A DNA stretch of 64,000 nt from Obelidium mucronatum. Lineage: Eukaryota; Chytridiomycota; Chytridiomycetes; Chytridiales; Chytriomycetaceae. The notes beneath the pieces were generated by a model. It searched no databases, was not told the origin of the DNA, and saw only the letters and a list, made by a program, of their open reading frames with translations. Within the stretch, counting starts at the first letter, position 1; each line of letters opens with the position of its first letter. The position numbers and the translations under genes are program-made. Shown here in pieces: positions 10,174 to 21,498 of this stretch. The stretch spans positions 1-64,000 of the forward strand of contig JAIVFH010000122.1 of the NCBI GenBank assembly GCA_025765595.1. The letters are read 5' to 3'.

Positions 10174-10416
10174 TTCCCTGCCACAGACTCCGCTTTTATA
10201 GCGTTTTACTGTTGCTTTAGTCTTTTACATGGTCCCATTGAGACCTGTTGAGGTTGAAAACCTCGTATCCCATTTGCCCATTGAGGCGGTGCATCAACTT
10301 GACATGGCGATTTCCAATTGGGGGAAATTAGTGAAGGGGAAATTTATCGCCGTCTGACGGCGTTAATACTCAATAATAAAGGTTACATTTACAAAATGTC
10401 TTCATCTTTCTACATG
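10174..10416 (-). repeat. LTR-like repeat, copy 1
   Basis: This 243-bp sequence recurs at 14349-14565 with two internal deletions and several substitutions. It contains the palindrome CGCCGTCTGACGGCG and an AATAAA. It abuts the truncated integrase of a minus-strand copia. It may be a solo or terminal LTR, but no clean target duplication is visible. Confidence 0.65.
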
Positions 10417-11184
10417 CGACTTGCGTTGAAGTAACCTTAAGAAGGATAAACGTGAGAAATCATCCACGACAATTAGAAAATAATGGTTCATCTGACCGTT
10501 ATAATAGAATCCGTCCGCAAATTTGCCTGTAACATCAGCATGTAACATTTTGCCTGGGCCAGTTGCCTTGATTACAGTCCAACGCGACTCTGAACCAACT
10601 TTGGCCAACTTAAACTTCCCAGCGACACACGACTCGCATTGATGCTTGTCGTCAATCACGATCGATTTGAACTGGTCAGAATTAACCGAACCATGATAAA
10701 TCATCGCCATCAAGTACTTTGCGTTTGGGTGACCGAATCATTGATGAATCAGACGTGAATCAACCTTGATCGTCGCCGCGTTTGCGAAAACTCGATTTAC
10801 AACCTCGAATTGCAACATCTTCAAACCAGAAGGTGCCAAATTCGCGTTGAACAAGACTTGACGCGTCTTCTTGTCAAAGAAAACCGCTCCGCTCAAGTCC
10901 ACCTTGTATTCCCAATTGCGATTGTTTGCAAGTATATCAACATCGGCAAATAAGGTAGTAGTACAATCCACAGAATAAATCGCGTCTTGGATTGTAATCC
11001 TATGTCCATTTATAACGAAATGAACAACGCCTTGCCTTGTACCCGTCAGACAAGCGCCTTTCTTCGCGACGCCAATGTTGATCGATACCTCCTTGAAGGA
11101 TTCAAACCAATCCGCACTTGGAATTAACGTCTTGTTGCATCCAGGATCCAAGATCCCTTCGTAGAGTTGTGACATTTCTTTCAA
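10402..11184 (-). pseudogene. Copia element A: protease and N-terminal integrase remnant
   Basis: The frame 10738-11184 carries the aspartic protease region, beginning ILDPGCNKTLIPS. It ends in an in-frame TGA at 10738-10740 and continues in the same frame as FGHPNAKY, then CESCVAGK and IVVDDFSR. These are the integrase zinc finger and start of its core. The TGA sits where copia proteins usually have Arg (CGA) before FGHP. The integrase stops where the LTR-like repeat begins; no RT or RNase H follows. Confidence 0.85.
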
Positions 11185-11303
11185 CGTCTCTTAACAATAC
11201 AATGGAAAACAACAATGCGATTTTACTTAAAACTAACAACTAAACAACCCAATCAGAAACAACCAGAAAAACTGAATTTTAAGAAGAGAAGAACAATAAA
11301 CAC

Positions 11304-12557
11304 TCATGCGTTTCTGAGAATCCCATTCCCAGGCATCCAACCGACATGTTTAGGTTCAATTCCTACATCATTTTTCGCCATGTTTGACTGAATTGCGGGA
11401 GTCCCCTTGGGTTTTTCTCCTCCCCCGTTGGTTTTAACACGCTTCTTCTTTTGAGGACACGAAGAACTGAAGTGATCCGTATCACCGCATTCCCAACAAG
11501 AACCGCATTCCCACTCCAGGTTATGAAATCCAGAACAGTCATCGCACTTTGGAAACTTTCGTTGTTTCGAAGCCACTTTCTGTGATTTCTTAGCGTTCTT
11601 CTGTTGTCGCGAGCCCATACTTTGCTGCTTTCTATCAGCATGGCCCATGATCATGACCTTCGCGACTGGAGCGTTACGTTCGTTTGCTTCAACGTAACTG
11701 TCCCACAAATCCACCATTTTCTGCTCCAACTCTTCGATGGACAGATATTCCTGGACTTTGAGGGCCATCACCGCCTGAGCGAATCGATGATCCAACCGCA
11801 AGCCCACCTTCTTTTGTGAGTCGAATCCCAAATGAAGAGTTTCACCCAAAGAAGTGCACTTATCTTCGTCATCGCGAATCTCCTTGATATAATCAGGAAT
11901 AGACTGATTCGCACGTATCGCTAATGCCTTATACGTGTCCACGACCAAACTATCCATCTTGCAATTAGCAGGGACCTTCGTACGTTGAAGTTCCGCCCAT
12001 AACTCAGCAGGAGTGGCAAACCCGGAATAGGAAATTTGCATTGACCTAGTCAATCCACTTCTGATGGCTTGCATAGTCGTCTGAACCGCATCTGCATCAT
12101 CCTTTGCGCGGCGATGAAGGGTCTGCCAGATCTTATCCAACTGTTCGAACTGTTGGTAGACTGCTCTCCACTCTTTAATTGTTTGAGCTGATGGGACTTC
12201 ATCCCCTTCAACAGCTTCCGCGTCTTTGTCATTGTCGTCGCCATCATCATCCAACTCTTCTTTGGCAACAGACACTATAGTTTTCCCACTTTCGTTTGGT
12301 AATAACGCGAGTTTCTGCAACAACGCCTCCGGCGGGTTTGGACGAACGCGCTTGTTTACAAATGGGACAAACTTCGCGTCCAGAGTTCTTTCGTTCAACT
12401 GACCTATCTCTGTCAACGTCAGACGTTTCCAGACTGGATAGTTAGTGTCACTCAAGAGGATGCGCTTATTCTCTGGCTTCGCGTCTTGGTCTTTTGACAT
12501 CCTTTGTTTTGGAGAACAATAACGCTGTCTGACGGCGTTAAATTCAAACAATGACAA
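11304..12557 (-). pseudogene. Copia element A: Gag with CCHC zinc knuckle
   Basis: A 417-residue open frame begins MSLFEFNAV and contains a UBN2-type Gag helical region. It has a knuckle CWECGDTDHFSSSCP near its C-terminus and then a basic tail. It belongs to the protease-integrase remnant just downstream on the minus strand but lies in another frame, so a frameshift separates gag from pol (or a stop plus gap). Its start codon is preceded by a copy of the palindrome-containing motif TGTCTGACGGCGTTAA also found in the LTR-like repeats. The element lacks RT and RNase H. Confidence 0.85.
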
Positions 12558-13224
12558 GAACCCTAGGAATCATCTCAGCACAAGAGATACTCCTAAACAC
12601 CCGAAATCCGCTTTCGAAAGCGATTTTGGTGCAGGCCGTCACATCTGAGGACGTGATCATTGCGCACAACGATCCAACCAAACATACTCTTTTCTGCATA
12701 ATACATAGCTTAGAGATAACTATTTATTGAATAAACAACTACTAAAACATAAAGAAAACATTCTATTATGAGTTCGACGACGTTGGGTCCGCTCTTGGGT
12801 GGTTCTATATTTAGCAACACCACTATCATCGCAACAACACACGCAGGTGCAAACCTACCGAAAAACCGGCAGCGTTTTGTTACATGATCAGTAGGATCGT
12901 AAATCCACAGAGCATTCCGCAACTCGACGCTAGGGAGCGATGATCGATGTCCTGTCAAACCACAAACAAGTCAACCGCTTCGGGGCTTCAAGGCGCTCAC
13001 CCACCAAACTTGGTGACGACATCGAAGGACTCATTCTGATCACAGATCAATCAGGGCGCCACAGGGCGTCGCCAGTCTCAGTGATAACTACATCTGAAAC
13101 ACCTGAAACTTTGAGGCGTCAAACGATCAAACGCTTTGATCTAGCCAACAATGAGAAACCAAACAGCCTGCGCATTCACAAAGCACATAACAACATAAGC
13201 CGAGCTGTTTGGGCTCATAACTTA
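12558..13224. other. Between copia remnants, no gene seen
   Basis: This stretch probably holds untranslated or LTR sequence of copia A or B, but I could not match it to a second copy. A 96-codon plus-strand frame at 12940-13230 shows no recognisable motif. Confidence 0.5.
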
Positions 13225-14359
13225 TCATAATTGGTAGGTGAAGCAGCACCGGACGATCACAGCCGTTAGATGTTGTATGGCTAAGAGGCAGCTTATGACT
13301 CTCAGGGGAAGGGGCGGTGGACGTCGCTCGCGCACGAGCTTACTTCCGTAGAAGCGACAAGGGTGAAGTATTGTGCACGCGCACACTTCTCCGCATGTTC
13401 GTCCCTTTTCCGGTGAAGGGCAATTCCTCCTATTTATACCTTCAGAACTCTGAAACACGGGGGTGTTTCCTAAAAACTCTAAGGCCATGCTCCGCACACC
13501 TACAGATTCTAACAAGATGTTCGCATGACCAAACTTCCGATGCAAATCTTGAAGTTCTACCAAGGTCAAAACATGCTGTTTACGTGTCAGCAATCGGTAT
13601 TGTGAATCACGTTTAGTTTGAGGTACACTAACCGGTTTGACTTTTGTAGACTTTACCTTAGTAGTGTCCTAGTAGAGATCCCCGTCGCGATTACCAATTA
13701 GAAACCGTTTGCCATTGCGTAAAGTAAGATAAACCTCACCTTTGGCAAAAGATACAGCTCCACCAGTTGACTCAACGAGACAAGAGACAGAACCATGAGG
13801 CTCAGCGAGACCTGGTACGTACAGTGCATCCATGTGATGTTCATAGGCTCCAAAAGACATAACGACAGAACCATACCCCTTCAGTTCCGCCAGTATTGGT
13901 GAGCTGAAGAGTGACAAAGTCATCCTTGTATGGACTCATCCAGCGCGAGGCACCAGAGTCAAGGATACAGCGGCGCTTTTCACGGTAAGTGGATCCAGCG
14001 GCGTTATTGTGGTTGTTGAGATAAACCATGTGCCCAGCTGCATTCAAGGTAGGTGGGTCACCCAGAGCCTCATTGAGGAAAGCACGAGCGGCAGCGACGC
14101 ATTCAGTCGCAGAAACAGTAGGTGCGCTGTCCATATCAACGTCAGCGTCTTCAGAGAAAGAAGCTTTCTTGGCCGAAGCGGAGCCAGAACCAGACCCAGT
14201 CGCAGTCTTTTGAACAACAGGACAATCAGCGATCTTGGTGTGGGTTTTAGATTGGCACACGCAACAGATTCCAGCAGGACGCTTGCCAGCCTTGTTGGAA
14301 GACCACTTGGGGTCCTTGTTCTGAAGGAGGCACTGAGAATCGTCATGGTTCCCTGCCAC
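13225..14359 (-). pseudogene. Copia element B: knuckle, protease and pre-integrase remnant
   Basis: The frame 13841-14359 has a knuckle-like CCVCQSKTHTKIADCP and the protease motif ILDSGASRWM. A frameshift leads into 13669-13923 (YVPGLAEP, the protease-integrase linker). After a stop the frame 13225-13593 has LHRKFGHANI, the start of the integrase zinc finger, and then loses homology. The N-terminal Gag is missing: the element begins directly at the second LTR-like repeat. The Gag and knuckle differ from copia A, so this is a different element. Confidence 0.8.
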
Positions 14360-14565
14360 AGACTCCGCTTTTATAGTGTTTTACTGTTGCTTTAGTCTTT
14401 TACATGGTCCCATTGAGACCTGTTGAGGTTGAAAACCTCGTATCCCATTTGCATCAACTTGACAAATTGGGGGAAATTGGTGAAGGGGAAATTCATTGCC
14501 ATCTGACGGCGTTAATACTCAATAATAAAGGTTACATTTACAAAATGTCTTCATCTTTCTACATG
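14349..14565 (-). repeat. LTR-like repeat, copy 2
   Basis: This is a 217-bp relative of 10174-10416, missing about 26 bp in two places. It marks the right border of the block of copia remnants; the DDE_1 transposase fragment resumes further right. Confidence 0.65.
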
Positions 14566-14695
14566 TGAGCAGCTGTTAAACCACATGCCGCCAAGGTCCA
14601 AAAGCATAACCCATCTCTGGTTAAGGCGTCCCTTAATCTCGGCAGCGCATGGTCGATGTATTATGGTGTTTTGGTTTGGAAAGCATGCACAAAAG

Positions 14696-14767
14696 AAGGA
14701 CTTGGTGCAGCGGTCAAGGCGCTGGCTTTGAGAGCGTTATGCCCCAGGTTCAAATCACGGAAACATC
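14696..14767 (+). other. tRNA-like sequence (tRNA pseudogene or SINE head)
   Basis: It has a perfect pol III A-box pattern TGGTGCAGCGG (14703-14713) and a near-consensus B-box GGTTCAAATCA (14747-14757). A T run follows shortly. The T-arm and acceptor stems do not pair well, so it is unlikely to be a working tRNA. Confidence 0.4.
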
Positions 14768-14867
14768 TTTTATTCTAACAATAAAGATTCGGGTTGAAAT
14801 ATTCAATCCGTATAACTTATAGTTTATTTCTAATCTCTGTTAAGTAGTGCAAGTGATATTGTATCTT

Positions 14868-15143
14868 TTATGTGTAATTCTCAACAGTTTCATGTGTTTC
14901 TTTGGGCGTGATATCGAGATTTCCGAACTTTGTGGGAAGCACAATAACATTCAAGATACAGCTTCCAGAAGCAGTTACAAACGGAATCAAGCTAGCCACC
15001 TGGCCTCTGGAGCCAGTAAGTTTGTTTGCGCAATCAACGGCAGTGCTTACAAGTGCTTTTGAGCTGGAAGAGCTGTTCTGAAGCTTCATTTGTATTTCCT
15101 CAACATTGCACAGAACTTTCCAACTGAGGTTGTTAGTGGCCAT
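14868..15143 (-). pseudogene. Central fragment of a DDE_1 transposase
   Basis: The frame reads ...RGQVASLIPFVTASGSCIL..., the pattern at the start of the DDE_1 catalytic core (V-P-x-V-x-A-x-G). Upstream in frame is FCSWVEQFEAW. It lies on the same strand as the C-terminal remnant at 9370-10170, with copia material in between. The end is a stop and no catalytic Asp pair survives in this piece. Confidence 0.5.
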
Positions 15144-15209
15144 CCAGGCTTCAAACTGCTCAACCCAGCTACAGAATCCTGGTACGTTAAGAGATCAGTG
15201 TGGCTTGGC

Positions 15210-16126
15210 TTAGTTTGAAGTGTTCTTGTACTTGGCTTGATAGATTGTTGTGATCAAATTGATGAAGTCTGCACAAGGCATGGGACAATGGCAGAGCAAA
15301 ACAGCTTCAGGGTCTAGAACGCCAGAAGGCCCCTTCCTCACAAGCTTGTAAGGTCTTTTTGGAACTTGAGACTGCGGATCAAACTTGACAAACTTCTTCG
15401 GCGGCACCTGAGCAACAGGAGTCGGAGGAGCTGGCTGACTTGTACCACTACTACCACCAAACACCTTCTTCAAGGTAGGTTTTGCATGCTTGGCAACAGG
15501 CCTCGAGACAGGCTTAGGCGGTACTCACGGGTAGAGGAGCGGGTATGACGTTGAAGTTCATCGCCATCGGCAGCATCCTCAGCACGTCTCTTGATGAAAG
15601 CTCGTGTTTCCAATACTTCTGCAGCCATTTGCGCGACAGTAAACAGACCATCATCACCAAAATGAGCAACCATTGATTCATGAGTGTCGCGTATCTCACT
15701 ATCCAAGACTTCAACCCCACACATTTGGGAGAACAACTTCGATGCCGGATAGACGTCACCATCCTCCTTCAATTCCAAGTAGATTGGCGAATCTTCAAGA
15801 CTGGGGTCAACTAATGGAACGTAGACGACGCCCGCAACATCGGCAGCAACATGCACTTCATTCAGAAATACCCGAACTGATGGCGTTTCCTTGACCCAAG
15901 GCTCATCCTTCAATGTGGGACAGACTTGACGTGGTTTGACCCAAAGTTTGTCCATCAAAGTGTTTGCCATCCTCAATGACGAATACGTTTCCTCGTCATT
16001 GTCCCCAAACTTGGATTCCGACAAATAGTGGCCACAGAGAAGTTTGGCCCTTTGAATTTTCGAACCAAAAATTTGCACAAGAAAGTGAAAATCCTTGGGA
16101 CAACAGAGCCAAACTATGCCCTCCAA
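15210..16126 (-). CDS. Unrecognised protein, possibly two exons
   Basis: A 218-codon frame (15470-16126) and an 87-codon frame (15210-15473) lie in succession on the minus strand. A donor-like GTGAGT occurs near 15530, but I found no acceptor that keeps the frame. The first part is acidic, with conserved-looking stretches such as HVAADVAGVVYVPLVDP. The second is proline-rich and ends in CHCPMPCADFINL. A more internal Met near 15970 is an equally likely start, since the 5' end overlaps the divergent Myb-like gene. It could be the N-terminal part of the DDE_1 transposon next door. I assign no function. Confidence 0.4.
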
Positions 16127-16676
16127 CGCTTCCTCTGCAGCAGATCAACCTTTTGAAGGAGGTACTGAAGTCATTTCAGAGCAGCAATCCTGTAAGCCTG
16201 CGTTTCGGTTCAATGTTCGCACCGACATTGCTCTCCTCAAAGAAGTTGAGCATGTTCAGCCATACACAGCCCCTCATGGACTAATGACCAAACCGTGGAA
16301 TCAAGTAGCAGCTAGATTTAATGTTGCTTGTTTGTTTACAGAGGATAAGAAGAAGGCCTCGCCCAAGAATTGCCACCATCGTTTCAATGAACTGATCAAG
16401 AAATTCAAGCAAGATGAAATGGAGTCCTTGCCTGCTTCAGGAACTGAAGAAGAGTATGGTGAATGTGAGCAGCTTTTAAATGACCTCATTGATTTGGTTT
16501 GTTTTTCTGTTTGGACATCCAATCACACACAACTAACCAACAAAAATATTATTATTATTATTATTTAGATGCAAGAACCCGAGGATGAAAAAGCAGACAA
16601 CAAGCGCAAAAAGGCTGCAGGCAATGATGTTTGTGAAACGAACGGAGCAAAAATCTGAGATGCAGCAACCAAGCGT

Positions 16677-16818
16677 TGTTAAATAGAGCAATCTGTATAA
16701 GTAAGAGTGGATGTTTTAGTTGTTCAGCTTGACCACTTTCTCGCTCGCAATGTGAATAAAGATATGTAGAGAGAAAAATTGATAAATCGCGTTAAGTAAA
16801 ATAGCTAGTGGACAACTA
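16677..16818 (+). repeat. 5' LTR of copia C
   Basis: It begins TGTTAAATAG and ends GACAACTA. It lacks the AATTATT present in the 3' copy. Confidence 0.9.
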
Positions 16819-16831
16819 CGTTATCAGTACC

Positions 16832-19800
16832 ATGGACACCGACGACTTATTGAAAGGAGTAACAGCTTTTGACGCTACGTCAAAGAGTTGGACGACATTC
16901 TGGACTAGAATGTCTGCAGTGCTGGATGCAAAGGGATTGTTGCATGTTGCAGAGCGGGAGTCAGACAAATCACCGCCAGGAATCACAGAATCCGCTGACC
17001 AGAAGGCAACACGCGAGAAGCAGAAGCAAGATTGCGAGAAGAACAACAAGACGGCACGAGCCTACTTGGTGCAGAAGTTGAGTGACACGGCATTGGACCT
17101 GGTGGGATCAGAATTGTCAGTTTATAGAATTGTCAAGACTGTCAGAGAACAGTTCAAGTCAAACTCGGCAGGATCAATGGTCACTTTATTAGATACACTA
17201 GTAACTATGAAGTATAAATCGGGTGAAGACATGGCGAAACACCTCGCGCGGGTCAACAGTATAATTCAGTTGATCAAGGACGCAGGAGGTCTAGACATAG
17301 ACAAATTACATGTCGTATGTTTGTTGAAATCCCTGCCTGACTCACAAGATTGGAGTAGTCTTGTCAGCTCCTTAAAAACATTAGACGAGAAGGCACTTTC
17401 CAAGGACAAAGTGCATCGTGCTGTCATGGACCACCTGAATAGCAGCAGAACGGGTTCGTTTGAAAGCAAAGAAAAGAAAGATCATTCCTTCTACGCGGAA
17501 AACGAAGCGGAAGGTAAAGGGCCGAAGTGTTATTGCTGCGGAAAACTTGGACATATCAAGAAAGACTGTCAAGTATGGAAGCGTCAGCAAAAAGAGAAGT
17601 CACAAGGCAAACCTGAGTCAAAGTCGGAGAGTCCGAAGAAGAAAGCTGCTGCTCACTTTGCGTTTGCAGCATATCGCGCTGGGGATTGTGGTACCTGGCC
17701 GAGTTGTGTGGGTGAAAACGGGGTGGAACATGCCGAGTGTGTCTTAGAGACGTGCTCGGAACCACAAACCAACCCGTTAGATCCCGACAACTCACTATAT
17801 GTGAGTGTAGAAAAATCCTCGTGCTCGTTAGTGTCAGCATACCCTCACAAAAACCTTGTAGTTACCAATTGTGCCTTCATGGCGAACGAAACGAACATGG
17901 AAAATGAAGTGTGGTACAAAGACTTGGCGGCGAGTTCGGCGTACACTTCGGACTTAACTGTGTTCAAGACGCTAACGCCGATTGAGGAAACTGTCAGGGT
18001 TGGGGGCAATCGAACACTGGACGTAACTTACAAGGGGCCTGTGGATTTTAAAACAAAACAAGGACATATTGTCACATGGAAAGAAGTCAAATACGCAAAA
18101 GAAATGGGAGCGAATTTATTCTCAACAATTGTGACGGACGATATGGGTTTCGAAGAAAGAAGCGCGAGAGGTAGATGTGAGTTTGTGAAAGATAACACAA
18201 CTGTGTTTACTGCTTCCATGATCAACGGTCACTGGCAAATGGACTGGACCGTGATGAGACCTAAAGAACCGGCAACGGCAAGCGTAGCGCTAATTGCAGT
18301 AGAGCAGATGCTGTTGCACAGGAGACTAGGACACGCAGGTTTCGACAAAATCAAAAGAAGCATACCAATGATCGCAAACATGGAGATTAAAGGGCACTGG
18401 GGAAAATGCCTGTGCGAGATTTGCAAAGTGGCAAACGCCAAACGCAAACCCTTCAAACCCACCGGTCACCCAAGAAAAGAAACCCCATTGGAATTAGTAC
18501 ACATGGATTATATAATAATTAATGTGGAAGGACGCGATGGGGAAAAAGTAGTATGGGTACTCACTGACGAAGCAAGTGGGGCAAAGTTCCCTTTCCCAGT
18601 ACCTGACAGAGCGGGCGAAACAATCCTAGAAATATTTAAGGATTGGTTACCATGGGCAGAACGGATTTCTGGAAAGAAATTACTATGCATGCGTGGCGAT
18701 AACGAGAAAGCCTTCGTAGAGGGAGTGTTCAGAGGATTCCTTAGAAAGAAGGGGATTAGCCTGGAAACAATCATCGAATATGAACACAAACAAAACGCCA
18801 CAGCAGAAGTAACAAACCGGATTCTGTCAGAGGGAGCACGGGCAGCATTGGAAGATTCGCCATTCACCACGGAATTTTGGCCAGACCCGTACCGAATCGC
18901 GGCTTACACGAGAAACCGTTTGGAAAGTCCAGTGGGTGGTGTAACTTGTTGGGAAAAATTCAGTGGTCAAAAGCCAGAATGAAACAAACTTGTAGTTTTC
19001 GGGGCGAAAGGATGGGCAAAAGTACCTGTCGAGAAATCAAAAAGAAGACACAAGTTAGACCCAAGGGGAGAAAAAGTCCAAATGCTAGGATATTGCCATG
19101 ACGGTAATGCGTACTGGGTAATCAGCGTACAAACCGGAAGAATCTTCACAGCCAAGAGCATAGAGTTTGACAAAACAAGCCCAGAGAAACATGAGGAAAA
19201 GGGGAAATCAGAACAAGTCGAGGGAAATTCAGAAGACAAATTAATCCTAGACTCCAGCAATGATGAGAAAGAAACATCCACAACTCAAAAACCCACCCGG
19301 CGATCCACAAGAATCCCAAAACCAGTGAAAAGATATGGATTTGTTGATCGGGAGGGCGGAGTGGTACATTTTGCTTTCATGTCAGTGAGAGAGGCATTGA
19401 GCGGACCTGACGCAGCAGAATGGGAAGCAGCTATTAAAAGGGAGGAAGACAACTTAGAGAAGTATGAATCCTTTGGACCGCTAATGCGCTTACCAAAAGG
19501 CGAGAAAGCTATCCCGGCAAAGATAATCCTAGCCGAAAAACATGATGGTGAAAAGAAAGCAAGAGGGGTTATTGGCGGACACAGAATGACACACGGCATT
19601 GACTATGACGACACTTACTCACCAGTAGTGAAACCTCAGACGTTCAGAATCCTGCTGGCAATTGCTGTTTGCATGGATTTAGTGGCAATGGCGTCAGATG
19701 TGCGATCGGCTTACCTGAACGCAGACATGGTAGATAAAGTATACGTTCTTCAGTTTCCTGGCCGGGAAGTCAAGGTAGCAGCCAAAGGTGAACAGCCATG

Positions 19801-20959
19801 GGTAAGACTGGCGCAGAAAGCAGTCTACGGGGCACCTCAAGCCGGAAGACGCTGGCGGGAAAGATTAGCCGCCATTTTAGTCAAAGAAATGAAATTCAAG
19901 CAATCAGCATGGGACCCGTGTTTATTTCAATACAGCACAATCACAAAGAAAGATTGGTTAATGGTAGTGTCCTGGGTAGATGACTTGTTTTCATTGTTCA
20001 AAAAGTTGTTTGGAGAGGAGCGATACAAGAATTTCATGAGTGAACTGAAGAGCCGTTTCGAAATGAAGGAGCTTGGTGAACCAAAGAGGCACATCGGATT
20101 TAACATTGTGCGCGACTGGAAGAAGGGAACGATAACCATACACCACGAGGACACTATCGAAGAAATGTTGGTTAACTTCAAGATGACAGACGCGCATACC
20201 AAGCCAACTCCAATGGTTGAGGGGACTCACCTAGTACCAACAGCAGAAGACGAGGGAGCAGTGGAATACGAATACCGGAGCGCGGTTGGTTGTTTGATGC
20301 ACCCGATGCAATGGACACGCCCGGATTTAGCTTTTTCAGTATCGACGCTGGGACAGTTCCTAAGTAAACCCAATCTGAGTCATTGGAACGCTGCGATGAA
20401 CGTGTTCAAGTACCTTAAGGGAACGACAAACTGGGGACTACAGTTCAAGAAGTGTGAAGAGCGTACAGTTTACGGCTACGTCGACGCTGAATATTTGGGA
20501 GACGTGGTAACCGGAAAGCCGTTTGTTGGCTAGGCGTTTTTCGTGGGTTTGAATCTAGTGTCTTGGAAAGCATCAAAAGCCAAGACTGTAGCCACATCAA
20601 GTACTATTGCTGAGTTATACGGATTCTATTTGGCAGCGTTAGAAGGAAAGTGGTTAGTAGAGATCCTTCATGATATCGGGTTCATCAATAAGATGGAGTT
20701 TACCTTATATTGTGATAATCAACCGTTGCTGGATATCTTGAATGGTGACAAGTACCTTGAGCGTACGAAACATGAAGTTGTCAAGATTGAGTACATCCGA
20801 GGTTTAATCAAGGAGGGATTGTTGAAGGCTGTGAAAGTGGATTCAGCGGATAACACTTCAGACATAATGACCAAAGCGTTGGCACGTACTTTGTTTTCGA
20901 AGCACCGTGGTGGATTGGGGGTGAGATGCTATACTGATACAGTTGAGGGGGTGTGTTAA
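16832..20959 (+). pseudogene. Copia C gag-pol polyprotein with two in-frame stops
   Basis: A single frame starts at ATG 16832, 13 bp past the LTR. In order it has a UBN2-type Gag; a CCHC knuckle CYCCGKLGHIKKDC; a divergent protease region; integrase (HRRLGHAG, CLCEICK, then a core with MRGDNEKAF); RT with DVRSAYLNADM and SWVDDLF; and RNase H with YVDAEYLGD and ATSSTIAELY. In-frame TGA (18980-18982) and TAG (20531-20533) interrupt integrase and RNase H, but the frame is otherwise continuous to 20959. The element is therefore probably inactive on its own. Confidence 0.9.
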
Positions 20960-21102
20960 ATAGTGCAATCTGTATAAGTAAGAGTGGATGTTTTAGTTGT
21001 TCAGCTTGACCACTTAATTATTTCTCGCTCGCAATGTGAATAAAGATATGTAGAGAGAAAAATCGATAAATCGCGTTAAGTAAAATAGTTAGTGGACAAC
21101 TA
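20954..21102 (+). repeat. 3' LTR of copia C
   Basis: It matches the 5' LTR apart from a 7-bp insertion and about three substitutions, and is followed directly by the target duplication AGCGT. Confidence 0.9.
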
Positions 21103-21498
21103 AGCGTCTCAATCACAAACACGATTTCGAATAAGTTGAAGAAAACACCTCCAAATCTTCCAGTACCTCATCTGCAAGCAACTCTTCACGTTCAAAGTTG
21201 TTCTCGAAGAATAATGTTGCCATGACTCTTACGTCTCTTGCAGACATATTCAAGGAATCAAGTGCTGCCGATGCGGCTTTTCTAAAATCAAGCTTTGATG
21301 GAGCTGCTGAAGATGGTCAATTGAGAAGGAAGGAGCTGGAATTTCAGGAGCAAATGAAAAGGAAGGAGCTGGAATTGCAGGAGCATAGGCTTGCCTTGGA
21401 GGAGAAGAGAATGGAATTCATGATGAAGCAGTTACAAAACAAGAATTGAGAAATAATGATCTTTATTCTTTTCAATAAAGGCCAAATAGTTGTCATTA

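Larger units (their letters stand above)
16677..21102 (+). mobile_element. Copia element C, inserted in the Harbinger Myb-like gene
   Basis: This is a 4,426-bp element with LTRs at 16677-16818 (142 bp) and 20954-21102 (149 bp). The LTRs differ by a 7-bp indel and about three substitutions, so the insertion is older than element 1. The target duplication is AGCGT at 16672-16676 and 21103-21107. A G-rich polypurine tract (TTGAGGGGG) precedes the right LTR. CGTTATCAGTACCA directly after the left LTR is a candidate primer-binding site, also found at 60239 in front of copia D. Confidence 0.95.
16116..21449 (+). pseudogene. PIF/Harbinger-associated Myb/SANT-like protein, split by copia C
   Basis: PIF/Harbinger DNA transposons carry a transposase and a Myb/SANT-like helper gene; both are here, convergently arranged. 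Exon 1 (16116-16496) contains a trihelix-type region with LMTKPWNQVAARFN and KNCHHRFNELIKKF. After intron 16497-16568, exon 2 runs from 16569, is interrupted by the copia element and resumes at 21108. It ends in a charged coiled coil (RRKELEFQEQMKRKELEL) at 21449. Removing the element and one target duplication keeps the frame exactly. Two in-frame stops remain (TGA 16656-16658 and TAA 21132-21134), so the helper was already dead or decayed afterwards. Confidence 0.75.

Noticed and set aside
12940..13230. 96-codon plus-strand frame between the copia remnants
   Set aside because: No motif, wrong strand for the surrounding elements, and likely non-coding LTR or untranslated sequence.
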